Assembly: GCA_009783265.1 (NCBI GenBank)
Contig: WRHM01000003.1
Span: 1-64,000 of the forward strand
Direction: 5' to 3'
Source of the DNA: Oscillospiraceae bacterium
GTDB taxonomy: Bacteria > Bacillota > Clostridia > Oscillospirales > WRJC01
DNA: 64,000 nucleotides
In this document: in pieces, positions 17,831-27,097 of the stretch
How the letters are laid out: every line of letters begins with the position of its first letter
How positions within the stretch are numbered: the first letter of the stretch is position 1
Position numbers and translations under genes: made by a program
The notes under the pieces: generated by a model
The model's database searches: none
The model's input: the letters and a program-made list of their open reading frames with translations, nothing else
What the model was told of the DNA's origin: nothing

Positions 17831-18274
17831 ATGCTGAAACATATACCAAAAACATTTACGCCGGATTTGTTAAAATTAATTATGGAAATGGGACACGGGG
17901 AAACAATTTTAATTTCAGACGGTAATTTCCCGCAAAAAGCCGTCAGTTCAAAAAATATCAAAAGTGAAATAATATATATGCCCGTATGCGATATATCTGA
18001 TTTGCTTAAAGATATTCTGCATTTTTTTCCGTTAGATTACGCTGTCGAATGTGCCGCGTTTGCAATGGAAGTTTTACAGGAAAATCAGCGATACGGCGAA
18101 TATAAAAATTTAATAGAATCCAACGGGTCAAAACTTGAACTTGTCGAACGGTTCAAATTTTATGAACTCGCGGAAAATGCAGCCGGTATTATCGTCACGG
18201 CTGACACTACCAGAGGCGGCAATATTTTGATAAAAAAAGGCGTGGTCACAAACGACGATATGATTATAATATAA
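17831..18274 (+). CDS. fucU: L-fucose mutarotase (RbsD/FucU family)
   Basis: The 147-residue protein begins MLKHIPKTFTPDLLKLIMEMGHGETILISDGNFP, close to FucU, with the catalytic His of MGHG, the NFP segment and RFKFYELAENAAGIIVT and RGGNILIKKGV near the C-terminus. FucU interconverts alpha and beta anomers of L-fucose so that the isomerase can use the sugar. It is a single gene on the plus strand, divergent from the four-gene glycan operon, and is followed within 3 bases by palindromic repeat copy B. No other fucose genes are visible in the window. Length and motifs match the family; ribose specificity (RbsD) is less likely because of the FYE segment. Confidence 0.85.
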   Translation: MLKHIPKTFTPDLLKLIMEMGHGETILISDGNFPQKAVSSKNIKSEIIYMPVCDISDLLKDILHFFPLDYAVECAAFAMEVLQENQRYGEYKNLIESNGSKLELVERFKFYELAENAAGIIVTADTTRGGNILIKKGVVTNDDMIII

Positions 18275-18276
18275 TT

Positions 18277-18456
18277 TATAGTTAAACAAGTTGAGAAAGC
18301 AACCCCACCACCGCAGCGGCGGTTCCCCTCCCCTGTTAGGGGAGGCAAGGAAACTGCGCCAAAAGCCTCCCATGAAAGGGGAGGTGTCACGAACGTGTAA
18401 CGAATGTGAACGTAGTTCACATGCAGTTCACGCCAATCAATACGACGGAGGGGTTT
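18277..18456. repeat. Palindromic repeat, family 1, long copy B
   Basis: This 180-base block is almost the reverse complement of copy E at 45448-45626, including the short flank CTCAACTTGTTT. It contains nested hairpins: CACCGCAGCGGCGG-type, CCTCCCCTGTTAGGGGAGG, CCTCCCATGAAAGGGGAGG and a TGAACGTAGTTCA palindrome. By eye identity with copy E is roughly 90 percent. It begins just after the fucU stop and may end its transcript. No open frame in it looks real. Confidence 0.85.
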
Positions 18457-18513
18457 GTCTTCTTTTTATTCTTGTTTTGCTATAACGTGAAATTACAGTT
18501 TACAACACAATTA

Positions 18514-18540
18514 CAGGGGCAGATTTAATATCTGCCCCTG
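18514..18540. terminator. Bidirectional terminator hairpin
   Basis: A perfect 10-base stem, CAGGGGCAGA (18514-18523) with TCTGCCCCTG (18531-18540), 7-base loop, followed by a T-rich run. It lies 33 bases after the stop of the minus-strand gene ending at 18573 and serves convergent transcription from fucU. Confidence 0.75.
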
Positions 18541-18572
18541 CGGTTTTGTTATATTTTAAATATTAGCTTTTT

Positions 18573-19319
18573 CTATTCATTTGTATTAACTTCGTCGTCT
18601 TTAAATTTAAATTCAACCAACCGTCTGAACATTGTAAGATTTCTTTCATACCGGTCCTGCATCGTTTTATTATCTTCTTCGGATACCTGCATATCCCTCA
18701 AGACTACAAGAGTGCCGGACGGAAAATTATATATCCCTTCGTAATAATCCCAGCACTGCAAAGACCCAAGTTTAATAGAATACACGTCGTTTGCGTATTC
18801 GGGAACATAACCCAGAGCATCTTCAAGAGGCATAAACCTGCCGGGTACAGCTAATTCTTTATATACTTCAGGATTAATAAAATATATTATAATATTTCCC
18901 GTAGTTAATTCCAAATTTATCTGAGTCTGGGTAGTCATAAGCGACTGATAATCCACAGCCTTCCCTATTGCCCTCATGTTCTCTGCCTGAACTCCGGTCA
19001 TATATAAAAATTGCGTAAAATCAACATGTATTTTACCGTCGCCGTTTAAGTCCTCATCGAGTATTTGGTTTAGGGCGTATTGCAGTTCGTCATACATTTC
19101 GCTGTCAATTTCCTGCGCGCCTATATACGCGATATTAGCGTCGCCTTTTACTCTTGACGCGCACTGGGCTATGCAAAAAATAACAAATATCAAAATTATA
19201 ACGCCTATTATAAACGCGATTTTATAGTGATACCAGAAATTATCAAATTTGCGTTTCCAGTCAAATAAATAATCACCGACTTCTTTTTGCTCTTCCTGTT
19301 CACGGGTTTCTTCGTCCAT
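18573..19319 (-). CDS. Membrane-anchored protein of unknown function downstream of lysS
   Basis: The 248-residue protein has a charged cytoplasmic N-terminus, one membrane helix at about residues 34-56, and an outside domain of about 190 residues. The outside part contains DEDLNGDGKIHVDF, close to a calcium-binding EF-type loop and similar to the loop in the solute-binding proteins of this window. I do not recognise the family. It is 36 bases after lysS in the greA-lysS direction and ends at a terminator hairpin, so it is probably co-transcribed with them. The domain could bind a ligand or polymer outside the cell, but that is inference only. Confidence 0.7.
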   Translation of the reverse strand: MDEETREQEEQKEVGDYLFDWKRKFDNFWYHYKIAFIIGVIILIFVIFCIAQCASRVKGDANIAYIGAQEIDSEMYDELQYALNQILDEDLNGDGKIHVDFTQFLYMTGVQAENMRAIGKAVDYQSLMTTQTQINLELTTGNIIIYFINPEVYKELAVPGRFMPLEDALGYVPEYANDVYSIKLGSLQCWDYYEGIYNFPSGTLVVLRDMQVSEEDNKTMQDRYERNLTMFRRLVEFKFKDDEVNTNE

Positions 19320-19355
19320 AAATTTAACCTCTCTGAATTAATTTTATTAAAATTT

Positions 19356-20855
19356 TTATTCTTTCGGTTTCATTAATGGGAACAAAACGCACTCACGCAT
19401 AGGCCTATCCATTATAAAAGAAAATAATCTTTCCGATACGCCAAATCCGAACGCCGGCGGCATGCCGTAATTTAAAGCGTCGATAAAATCCTGATCATGA
19501 TTATGCGCCTCTGTATCTCCGGCTTCTCCCATTATTCTTTGCTCCCTGAACCTCTTTTCCAGATCCAATGGGTCGTTTAACTCTGAATAACCGTTACCCA
19601 TTTCAGAACCTGCAATAATTACCTGCATCTGGTCCGCTTTTCTCGGATCTTTTTCAAGCCTTTTAGGCAGCGGGTTAAGCTGCACAGGCTGACCGACCAA
19701 AAATCCCGGGCCCGACAAATCTTTTCTCACGACTTTCCATAGAACGTCAACAAGCCGCCAGTAGTTTAATTTTGGATCATACGCAACGTGAAGCTCATCA
19801 AGTTTGCTTTTTAGCTGCTTTATATTCGCGTCATAAATACCAATATCAAGCCTGCTTTTAATTATATCCTCAAAATCATATAATACCCATTCTTTATCCA
19901 TGTCGATTTCAAATCCGTGAGAAATAAATTTTGACCCGCCCGTTACCGCTTTTGTAATTTTTCTATATAATTCTTTGACTAATTCCATTCCGTCCCTGCA
20001 ATCAGCATACGCCCAGTAAAATTCCATTTGGGTATAATCCTGCAAATGCTCGTTGCTCATGCCTTCGTTTCTGAATTGCCTTCCGATTTCAAATGTTTTT
20101 TCAAATCCGGCGACCAATAATTTTTTCTGCCATAATTCGCCCATAGATATTCTTAAAAAAACATCAATATCCAAAGCGTTATGATGAGTTTTAAACGGCG
20201 TTGCCGCCGCTCCGCCGGAATTGACTTCCAATACGGGCGTTTCTACTTCCAGAAAGCCTTTTTCAGACATAAAATTTCTGACAGTCTCCCAAAATAATTG
20301 CTTTTTGACAAACATGTCTTTTACTTCACGGTTCATGATTAAATCTAAATAGCGTTGCCTGAATTTTATCTCCGCGTCTTTCAATCCGTGAAATTTTTCA
20401 GGCAGCGGGACAAGGGATTTTGACAGCAAATCAATCCCATAAGCATGAATTGAAACCTCGCCGGTTTTAGTTTTAAATACTTTGCCGTTTATGCCTATAA
20501 TATCGCCTATGTCCCATTTTTTGAACTGCATGTATTTTTCTTCGCTAACGTCGTCAAGTCTCACATAAGCCTGTATTATCCCGTGAAAATCGGCTATATT
20601 TATAAAATTAGCCTTCCCCATATTGCGCCTTGACATCAGCCTGCCCGCTATTTTAACGTCTTTGCCCTCAGACTCTTCAAAGTTTTCGATAATTTGTTTT
20701 GTATCTGAATCGACTTCATATTTTGTTATAAAATACGGGTTATTCCCGTTTTCTATAAGTTCGGCAAGTTTTTCGCGGCGTATTTTCTCCTGTTCGTTAT
20801 AGTCATTTTCGTTTATCTGTGTTTCGTTCTGCAAATTATTATTTTCGTCCGACAA
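19356..20855 (-). CDS. lysS: Lysine--tRNA ligase (class II)
   Basis: This 499-residue protein matches class II LysRS: an OB-fold anticodon-binding part in residues 65-170, the motif 1 and 2 regions (RQRYLDLIMN, FRNEGMSNEHLQDYTQMEFY) and the C-terminal motif 3 (GMPPAFGFGVSERLF). It charges tRNA-Lys. Residues 1-20 are an Asn/Glu-rich extension. The start is TTG at 20855, preceded by AGGAGG at good spacing; no other start in the frame is better placed. It follows greA by 57 bases, the common order in Bacillota, and is followed by a membrane-anchored unknown. Complete. Confidence 0.96.
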   Translation of the reverse strand: MSDENNNLQNETQINENDYNEQEKIRREKLAELIENGNNPYFITKYEVDSDTKQIIENFEESEGKDVKIAGRLMSRRNMGKANFINIADFHGIIQAYVRLDDVSEEKYMQFKKWDIGDIIGINGKVFKTKTGEVSIHAYGIDLLSKSLVPLPEKFHGLKDAEIKFRQRYLDLIMNREVKDMFVKKQLFWETVRNFMSEKGFLEVETPVLEVNSGGAAATPFKTHHNALDIDVFLRISMGELWQKKLLVAGFEKTFEIGRQFRNEGMSNEHLQDYTQMEFYWAYADCRDGMELVKELYRKITKAVTGGSKFISHGFEIDMDKEWVLYDFEDIIKSRLDIGIYDANIKQLKSKLDELHVAYDPKLNYWRLVDVLWKVVRKDLSGPGFLVGQPVQLNPLPKRLEKDPRKADQMQVIIAGSEMGNGYSELNDPLDLEKRFREQRIMGEAGDTEAHNHDQDFIDALNYGMPPAFGFGVSERLFSFIMDRPMRECVLFPLMKPKE

Positions 20856-20912
20856 CTTTATTCCTCCTGATTATTTGTTCGATTTTTCGATTTTTCTTTT
20901 GTTATAATTTAA

Positions 20913-21401
20913 TTATTTTGATATTTCCAAAATTTCGAGTTTGAAAAGCCCTTTTAAAGTTTCATACTCGACTATATCACCTTTTTTAGCTCCCATCAAA
21001 ACTTTGCCTATCGGCGATTCGTCCGATATTTTATTATTAAACGGGTCGGCTTCCATTGAACCTACGACGCTGTAACTGATTTCTTTGTTAAGATTCAAAT
21101 TCAGCACTTTTACTATATTACCTATGTTTACTTCATCTGTTTTTATTTCGCTTCTGTCTACGACTTTAACATTTTTTAGTTGTTCCTCAAGTTCCGTTAT
21201 TCTTGATTCTACTTTAGCCTGCTCGTTTTTTGCCTCGTCATATTCGCTGTTTTCGGATAAATCGCCGAAAGCTTTCGCGATTCCTATGATTTCTGTTATT
21301 TCCTTACGTTTTACGGTTTTGAGATATTCAAATTCCTCTTCCATTTTTTTGAGTCCTTCTTCCGTAACTAAAAGCTGTTTCGCCATTTTTTGCATTTTCA
21401 T
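20913..21401 (-). CDS. greA: Transcription elongation factor GreA
   Basis: The 162-residue protein has the GreA coiled-coil N-terminus ([32 protein letters not shown]) with the acidic tip, and the C-terminal FKBP-like domain ending in [18 protein letters not shown]. It rescues backtracked RNA polymerase by stimulating transcript cleavage. The ATG has a GGAG site 6 bases upstream. A promoter precedes it at 21433-21461. It heads the greA-lysS pair. Confidence 0.96.
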   Translation of the reverse strand: MKMQKMAKQLLVTEEGLKKMEEEFEYLKTVKRKEITEIIGIAKAFGDLSENSEYDEAKNEQAKVESRITELEEQLKNVKVVDRSEIKTDEVNIGNIVKVLNLNLNKEISYSVVGSMEADPFNNKISDESPIGKVLMGAKKGDIVEYETLKGLFKLEILEISK

Positions 21402-21432
21402 ATTCTCCTTGCTTTATTTCTTTTTTAGTTTA

Positions 21433-21461
21433 TTTATAATATATAACAAATAAAATTCCAA
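21433..21461 (-). promoter_or_regulatory. Candidate promoter of greA-lysS
   Basis: On the minus strand TTGGAA (21461-21456), 17 bases, TATAAA (21438-21433), about 32 bases upstream of the greA start. Confidence 0.5.
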
Positions 21462-21534
21462 TATTTTAAAATAACAGCCAATCAACCCGTTATTATAAAA
21501 ATATTGAAATATATTTTATTTTTCGCGTTTTTGA

Positions 21535-22740
21535 TTATTCAAGTTCTTTTATTGCGGCTTTTAACTGCGTGTCTTCTTCGTCCGTAATTTTATCGAAGCT
21601 CTTTTCTTTCAGAAGCCCTTCCGGTAGTTTTACTTCTATATGCGGGAAAACTCCTATACCGTCGTAACAGTCGCCAAAAGGCGGAAAATATTTCGCGTTT
21701 GAAATTTTAATAGCGGTTACCCTGTCGCTTAACTGATATATTCCCTGCATCGTTCCCTTGCCGTATGTTTTTGTTCCGATCAGCACGGCTTTTTTATAAT
21801 CATCCAATGCCGCGCAGAATAATTCAGCCGCGCTTGCCGTGCTCTCGTTCATAATAACAGCCATCGGCGCAATTATTTCGTTTGCGTCGGACATAATCGT
21901 TTCTTCCTGACTGTTTTTATAAATATATCTTATAATCGGCCCTTCCGGAAGAAGATAATTTAAAGTCTGCGTAACTCCCTGAAGATCACCGCCGGGATTA
22001 TATCTTACGTCGAATATATATTTGCCCGCTCCGAGAGATTCCAATTCGTTTATTGCGCCTATAAACTCATTCGGGGTTTCCTGATTAAATTCTTTTATTT
22101 TTATATATCCTATATTGCCGTTTATAATCCTGAATTTTACGCTTTGAGTTTTGACTTCGGCTCTCACAAGAGTAATAATCAATTCTTCAGAGTGATCACT
22201 CCCCCGCAAAACCGTAATAGTGACGCTTGTCCCCTCTTCTCCCCTGACTTTGTTTATAGATTCATAATAACCTAAAGAAGAAACAAATTCGTCTTCTACT
22301 TTGTAGATATAATCGCCCTCGCGCATTCCCATTTTTTCCGCGGGCGAATCAGGCATGACATAAGTAACTTCAATAATTCCGCCCCTTTCTTCCGAAGGAA
22401 GCACCTCTACGCCTATCCCAACCAGTTTTCCCTGATTGCCCCTCTGATATTCGGCGTATCTTTCGGCGTTCATATATTCGGCGTACCTGTCGCCGAGTCC
22501 GTGCACATAGCCTTCGGAAATGCCGTCAAGAATTTTTTGGTTGTCTATTTCGCCTATATATAATTCTCTCGCCTTTTTATCCAATTCCGCAAGCTTTAAA
22601 GTCACCCTGTCGCTTAATTCAACAGTCACGAGCATTTTATTATATCTGTTGTTCGCGTTTACGAACGTTATCATAAAAGTTAATAGAACCGCAAAACACA
22701 TTAAGACGACTGCGGAACCGAGAGAAATTTTTTTGTTCAT
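21535..22740 (-). CDS. S41-family C-terminal processing peptidase (CtpA-like), membrane anchored
   Basis: The 401-residue protein has an N-terminal membrane helix (about residues 8-29), a short linker, a PDZ domain near residues 105-190 (PDSPAEKMGMREGDYIYKV) and a tail-specific protease domain with the catalytic Ser of MNESTASAAELF and Lys of TKTYGKGTMQ. It cuts proteins near their C-terminus outside the membrane. It lies 85 bases downstream of the M23 peptidase gene in the ftsE-ftsX-M23-S41 order common in Firmicutes, so control of septal cell-wall hydrolysis is the likely setting. Complete, with a typical length of about 400. Confidence 0.93.
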   Translation of the reverse strand: MNKKISLGSAVVLMCFAVLLTFMITFVNANNRYNKMLVTVELSDRVTLKLAELDKKARELYIGEIDNQKILDGISEGYVHGLGDRYAEYMNAERYAEYQRGNQGKLVGIGVEVLPSEERGGIIEVTYVMPDSPAEKMGMREGDYIYKVEDEFVSSLGYYESINKVRGEEGTSVTITVLRGSDHSEELIITLVRAEVKTQSVKFRIINGNIGYIKIKEFNQETPNEFIGAINELESLGAGKYIFDVRYNPGGDLQGVTQTLNYLLPEGPIIRYIYKNSQEETIMSDANEIIAPMAVIMNESTASAAELFCAALDDYKKAVLIGTKTYGKGTMQGIYQLSDRVTAIKISNAKYFPPFGDCYDGIGVFPHIEVKLPEGLLKEKSFDKITDEEDTQLKAAIKELE

Positions 22741-22825
22741 TTAAAAGCACTATCCCCGTATCATGATTATTTTATAATATATTTATAATTATATATTAAT
22801 TTAATTACTATTTGATCTATTTGAT

Positions 22826-24031
22826 CTAACCCAACTGAGAAAGCGGGTTTTTAAAAACTCCGTCCTCAATATATGTAAAATGCAGGTGATTTCCCGTCGA
22901 CCATCCAGTCGAGCCCACTTTAGCTATCACATCCCCTTTTTTTACTGAATCCCCGACTTTTTTCAACAGCGAGCTGGCATGAGCATATAGCGTCGCTTTT
23001 CCTCCGCCGTGGTCGATAACTATGTAATTCCCGTATCCTGTCCCGTATGTAGATATTATAACTATTCCGTCGTTGACCGCCCATATATCTGAGCCGTAAT
23101 TTGCGGGTATGTCAATGCCGTTATGAAATTCAGACCGTCCTGTTATCGGGCTTATTCTGGTTCCGAATCCCGACGATACGGCGGGGGAGTATTTGGGGGT
23201 CACAGGGTAAAGAAAGTTGCCCCCGACATATTTTCTCTGACTTTCCTGCAAGGCCTGAAGTTCTTTTGACGCTCTGGCAATTTCAGCCTGGATATTTGCG
23301 CTTTCCTGATCAAACTGAGCCTGTTTCGCTTCGCTTTCTTTAATATCGCTCGCAAGCTGCGCGATCGCGTTTTCCGCTTTTTTTCTGTACCCCGCCGCTT
23401 CCTGCGATTTTTCAGAAAGGTCCTCGGCGTAGCCGTCAAGCTGCCTTATCATTTCCTCGTGGCTTTCTTTCGCGTTTTCTAAAGTTTTTTTGTCCTGCAG
23501 AAGATTATCTATCGCATTTTTATTATATTCAAATATATTTGATATTATATCCATCCGGGATAAAAAATCCGTGAAATTTTCAGAATCGAGCAATAAATTC
23601 AAATAATTTACGTCGCCTTCTTCATAGGCAAATTTTATAATTTTAAGAAATATATCATAGCTTTCTTCGTATTTTTTCTGTAAATCATCAATTTCCGTCT
23701 CTTCCTGTTCCATATATTCTTTAATTGTCTCTACGAGTTCTTCGGTGTCTTTTATCTCGCTTTCTATTATCGCAATCAAATAATCGTAATTTCTCTTGTC
23801 CCTCTCTGCGTCGGCTTTCTGGTTTTTGAGCGAAGCGATTTCTTTTTCAAGATCTTTTCTTTTATTTGCCGTAGCGTTCAGCGACGCTTTTTTGTCGTTT
23901 ATCTGTTTTTGCAAATCGTTTTCAGTAGCTGCGGCCTGTGGCTTTATATTATATATTGCCGCATGTGTAAAAGCAAGCAAAAAAACCATAAAAAACAGCA
24001 GTATTTTTTTGCCTTTCGTTTTAACAAACAT
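22826..24031 (-). CDS. Murein hydrolase activator-like M23 peptidase with long coiled coil (EnvC-like)
   Basis: A signal peptide (residues 1-33) is followed by an extended coiled coil of about 220 residues and a C-terminal M23 domain carrying FHNGIDIPA (zinc His and Asp) and GNHLHFTY (His-x-His). M23 enzymes cut peptide cross-links in peptidoglycan. Its position directly after ftsX indicates that it is switched on by the FtsEX complex, as known for EnvC and PcsB/CwlO-type hydrolases. The zinc ligands look complete, so unlike EnvC it can be active itself. The ATG is preceded by GGGGAGG. Confidence 0.92.
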   Translation of the reverse strand: MFVKTKGKKILLFFMVFLLAFTHAAIYNIKPQAAATENDLQKQINDKKASLNATANKRKDLEKEIASLKNQKADAERDKRNYDYLIAIIESEIKDTEELVETIKEYMEQEETEIDDLQKKYEESYDIFLKIIKFAYEEGDVNYLNLLLDSENFTDFLSRMDIISNIFEYNKNAIDNLLQDKKTLENAKESHEEMIRQLDGYAEDLSEKSQEAAGYRKKAENAIAQLASDIKESEAKQAQFDQESANIQAEIARASKELQALQESQRKYVGGNFLYPVTPKYSPAVSSGFGTRISPITGRSEFHNGIDIPANYGSDIWAVNDGIVIISTYGTGYGNYIVIDHGGGKATLYAHASSLLKKVGDSVKKGDVIAKVGSTGWSTGNHLHFTYIEDGVFKNPLSQLG

Positions 24032-24112
24032 AAAATAACCTCCCCAGATTTTTTACGTTAAATCTTTTATATATCTTTAATTTTAATATATTTATTTTAT
24101 TAATTAATAATC

Positions 24113-25042
24113 CTATGTTTTTAAATACCTGCGCGACGATATGCCGCTCCCGAAGAGCCCGCACAAAACCCCGGTGAATATAAAGCCCAGAAAAACCGTT
24201 ACGCTCACATCTGAAAATAATATAAACTCAAGCCCGGCGTTCATTTTTATTATTGCATTCACCGCGCTGCCGTATATATAAGACTGCGCCACATAAGCGA
24301 TCAATCCCGAAATCACGCCTATTATTATCCCTTCAAGTAAAAACGGGAAAACTATAAAAAAATTTGTCGCGCCTATATACCGCATTATTTCAATTTCGTT
24401 TTTTCGCGCATGTACCGACAATTTAACCGTGTTCAATATTATAAATACCGCGATCACAAATAAAATCAGTGAAAACCCTATCAAAACAAGCATAACTACG
24501 TTTTTCAGATTATCTATAAATTTTGCTATTTCAACCTGATTTTTTACTTTAGGCGTTCCGTCATTATACTTTGCCACACCCTCTGTGCATCGCAGCTGAT
24601 AATCAAGAGTTCCCACGTCCTCTATATTTTTATATTCTATCTCTATCGAATTTTCTATATAGTTATCTTTCAGAACCTGATTATAAAAATCTTCTTCCTC
24701 AAAAACATCCGCAAATTCCATGTACTTTTCTCTTACTATATTAAGAGCTTCTTCTTTTGACACGAGTTTTATACTTTCCACATTCGCAAGATTTCTTATT
24801 TCTTCTTTTATTTTTTCTATTTGTTCTTCGGATTCATATTCTTTATCGATAAAAAAAACTATTTTATTGAGCTTGTCAAGCTGCTGCAAATTAATATTAG
24901 TATTAAACGAAAGAAGCGCGAAACATCCGGTCAGTACCAGACACGCCGTCAAAATAAATATAGACGTAATGCTCATGATACTGTTCATGAACAATCCGTT
25001 CAGACTTTGTTTTATAAAAAATATAACGCTGTATTTTCTCAT
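24113..25042 (-). CDS. ftsX: Cell-division ABC transporter permease FtsX
   Basis: This 309-residue protein has the FtsX layout: one membrane helix at residues 21-45, an outside domain of about 130 residues, and three more helices (about 175-205, 225-250 and 270-300) with ARKNEIEIMRYIGAT between them, a family hallmark. It does not transport; together with FtsE it passes ATP-hydrolysis motion to an outside murein hydrolase, here the M23 protein encoded next. It follows ftsE by 37 bases in the same operon. Weak ribosome-binding site (AGAGAAGA). Confidence 0.95.
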   Translation of the reverse strand: MRKYSVIFFIKQSLNGLFMNSIMSITSIFILTACLVLTGCFALLSFNTNINLQQLDKLNKIVFFIDKEYESEEQIEKIKEEIRNLANVESIKLVSKEEALNIVREKYMEFADVFEEEDFYNQVLKDNYIENSIEIEYKNIEDVGTLDYQLRCTEGVAKYNDGTPKVKNQVEIAKFIDNLKNVVMLVLIGFSLILFVIAVFIILNTVKLSVHARKNEIEIMRYIGATNFFIVFPFLLEGIIIGVISGLIAYVAQSYIYGSAVNAIIKMNAGLEFILFSDVSVTVFLGFIFTGVLCGLFGSGISSRRYLKT

Positions 25043-25079
25043 CTATTAAAATCTTCTCTTAATTATAATTATTTTTATT

Positions 25080-25868
25080 TTAATTTCTTGGCTTTAAACT
25101 GCTTTTTTCTTTTTCTTTATTTTCATTTATTTCGGCTTCAGCCTGAAGTTTTCTCTGAATATCAAACAAATGCTGTTCTTCGGCTTTTTTATAATTATAT
25201 GCCCCGCCTATCTGATCGTTTATAACGCGTCCGTTTTTAATAGTAATTACCCTCTTTTTAAAACGGTCCACAAGAGCCTTTTCGTGAGTTACAACTATAA
25301 CAGTCTTGCCCATATTATTTATTCTTTCCAGACTTTCCATTATTTCAAGGCTCATTTTGGGATCAAGATTTCCCGTGGGCTCGTCTGCTATTATAGTATC
25401 GGGCCTGTTCACGACTGCCCGCGCAAGAACTACTCTCTGCTGTTCGCCGCCCGACAATTCTTTCGGATAAGATTTCAATTTTCCCCTTAATCCGATAGTT
25501 TCAAGTATTGCGGGGACCATTTTTTTTATTTTTGAGCCGGGTTCCCCGACAACGCGCATTGCAAACGCTATGTTTTCATATACAGTCATATTCGGGAACA
25601 GCCTGAAATCCTGAAAAACATATCCCAAACTTCTCCTGTAATACGGCACTTTTCTGTCCGGCATTTTATATAAATCATGATTATCTACTATAATCCTGCC
25701 TCTTGTCACTTCTTCTTCTTTTAACAGCAATTTTGTAATAGTAGTTTTTCCCGCGCCCGACGCGCCTATTATAAAAACAAATTCGCCGTTCGCTATTTTA
25801 AAATTTATGTTTCTCAAAGCGACAAAACCATTTGAATATTCTTTGGTTACATTTTTAAATTCAATCAT
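25080..25868 (-). CDS. ftsE: Cell-division ATP-binding protein FtsE
   Basis: The 262-residue ABC ATPase has Walker A GASGAGKTTI, the Q-loop FQDFRLFPNMTVYENIAFAM, the LSGGEQQRV signature, Walker B TIIADEPTGNLDP and the H-loop VVTHEKALVD, typical of FtsE. It powers FtsX in steering septal cell-wall hydrolysis. The C-terminal 35 residues after the ABC core are charged and longer than in most FtsE proteins. It stands between a PucR-like regulator gene (58 bases upstream) and ftsX. Confidence 0.95.
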   Translation of the reverse strand: MIEFKNVTKEYSNGFVALRNINFKIANGEFVFIIGASGAGKTTITKLLLKEEEVTRGRIIVDNHDLYKMPDRKVPYYRRSLGYVFQDFRLFPNMTVYENIAFAMRVVGEPGSKIKKMVPAILETIGLRGKLKSYPKELSGGEQQRVVLARAVVNRPDTIIADEPTGNLDPKMSLEIMESLERINNMGKTVIVVTHEKALVDRFKKRVITIKNGRVINDQIGGAYNYKKAEEQHLFDIQRKLQAEAEINENKEKEKSSLKPRN

Positions 25869-25926
25869 TTTTATTTTATATTCTCTTAATTTATTTTTAA
25901 TTATCTTATATTTATTATCTTATATT

Positions 25927-27054
25927 TTAATATTTCACCGGCTTTGACGACAGATATTTTTTTACCATAAGCGCCACTTTAAATACTATCGCGTGTTCAA
26001 ATTCACGCAGATCAAGCCCGGTCAGCTTTTTTATTTTTTCCAGCCTATAAACAAGAGTATTACGGTGGACAAACAGCCTTCTTGACGTTTCCGAAACATT
26101 TAGATTATTTTCAAAAAAGCTCTGTATCGTCATCAGCGATTCCCTGTCAAGCGATTCGAGCGCGCCGGTTTTAAAAACTTCCTGCAAAAAAACTTCGCAC
26201 AAAGTCGTCGGAAGCTGATAAATAATCCTTCCTATGCCGAGATTTTTATAATTTATTATTTCTTTTTCGTTGTCAAATACTTTCCCGACTTCAAGAGCTA
26301 TCTGAGCCTCTTTGAAAGAGCGGGACAAATCCTTTATTTCAGCTACGGGGCTGCCGATTCCAACTATAACTTTAGTGAAGAATTCAGAACTTGCGGTAGA
26401 TACTATTTCTTTAGCGACTTTTTCTATGTCTTCGTTTTTATTATTGTTATTGTGCAAAACACTATCAAGCTTTATCTCTCTTATTAGGGCAATATCCCTC
26501 TCGTCTAAGCTTACGATAAAATCTTTGCTTTTATCCGGAAACATACTCTGCATTATATCGGCTGAGTTTATATCGTGCTGAATTAACTGCGCGGGAAATT
26601 TCACAAGATAAACTAATCTGCCAACGCTTTCGTTGAAATTTAATTCTTTTGATTTGAGAAAAATATCGCCCGGAAGAATATTATCCAAAATCACGTTTTT
26701 CATAAAAGACAGCCTGTTAAATTCTTCGTCGTGCAAATTTTCAAAACTCCCGAAAGATATTGCGAGAAGAGAAGCCATTTTTGACGCCTCAGCGTCTTCG
26801 CCAAAGACAAATAAAATATACTCAGCCATCGAATCCGAGGCACGTTCTATATATTTATAAGTATAGCCGTCTTTTATATATTCGTCTTTATTTTTATAAA
26901 ATTTTATCTCATGGCATATATTTTCACGCGATTTTCCTGTTTTTCCACTGTCAGTACATGCGATAATATTTCCGTTTTCGTCTATTATCCCAATTTCCCT
27001 GCCGATTATATTTTTATATTTGCCAAGCATATTCTGGAATTTTTTGTTCGACAT
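25927..27054 (-). CDS. PucR/CdaR-family transcriptional regulator
   Basis: The C-terminal 60 residues (SFFENNLNVSETSRRLFVHRNTLVYRLEKIKKLTGLD) are the PucR/CdaR helix-turn-helix, which often responds to small metabolites. The upstream region near residues 205-310 resembles the GGDEF-like middle domain of this family (VIVGIGSP, SFKEAQIALEVG). The N-terminal part resembles a small sensing domain (GIIDENGNIIACTDSG). A frame start at 27075 is GTG but lies inside a GGGAGGTGG ribosome-binding site; the ATG at 27054, 10 bases further, was chosen, giving 375 residues. It lies directly before ftsE. Whether it controls the ftsEX genes is unknown. Confidence 0.85.
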   Translation of the reverse strand: MSNKKFQNMLGKYKNIIGREIGIIDENGNIIACTDSGKTGKSRENICHEIKFYKNKDEYIKDGYTYKYIERASDSMAEYILFVFGEDAEASKMASLLAISFGSFENLHDEEFNRLSFMKNVILDNILPGDIFLKSKELNFNESVGRLVYLVKFPAQLIQHDINSADIMQSMFPDKSKDFIVSLDERDIALIREIKLDSVLHNNNNKNEDIEKVAKEIVSTASSEFFTKVIVGIGSPVAEIKDLSRSFKEAQIALEVGKVFDNEKEIINYKNLGIGRIIYQLPTTLCEVFLQEVFKTGALESLDRESLMTIQSFFENNLNVSETSRRLFVHRNTLVYRLEKIKKLTGLDLREFEHAIVFKVALMVKKYLSSKPVKY

Positions 27055-27097
27055 TTTTAATATGCCACCTCCCACTTAATAATTATTAATTATTATA

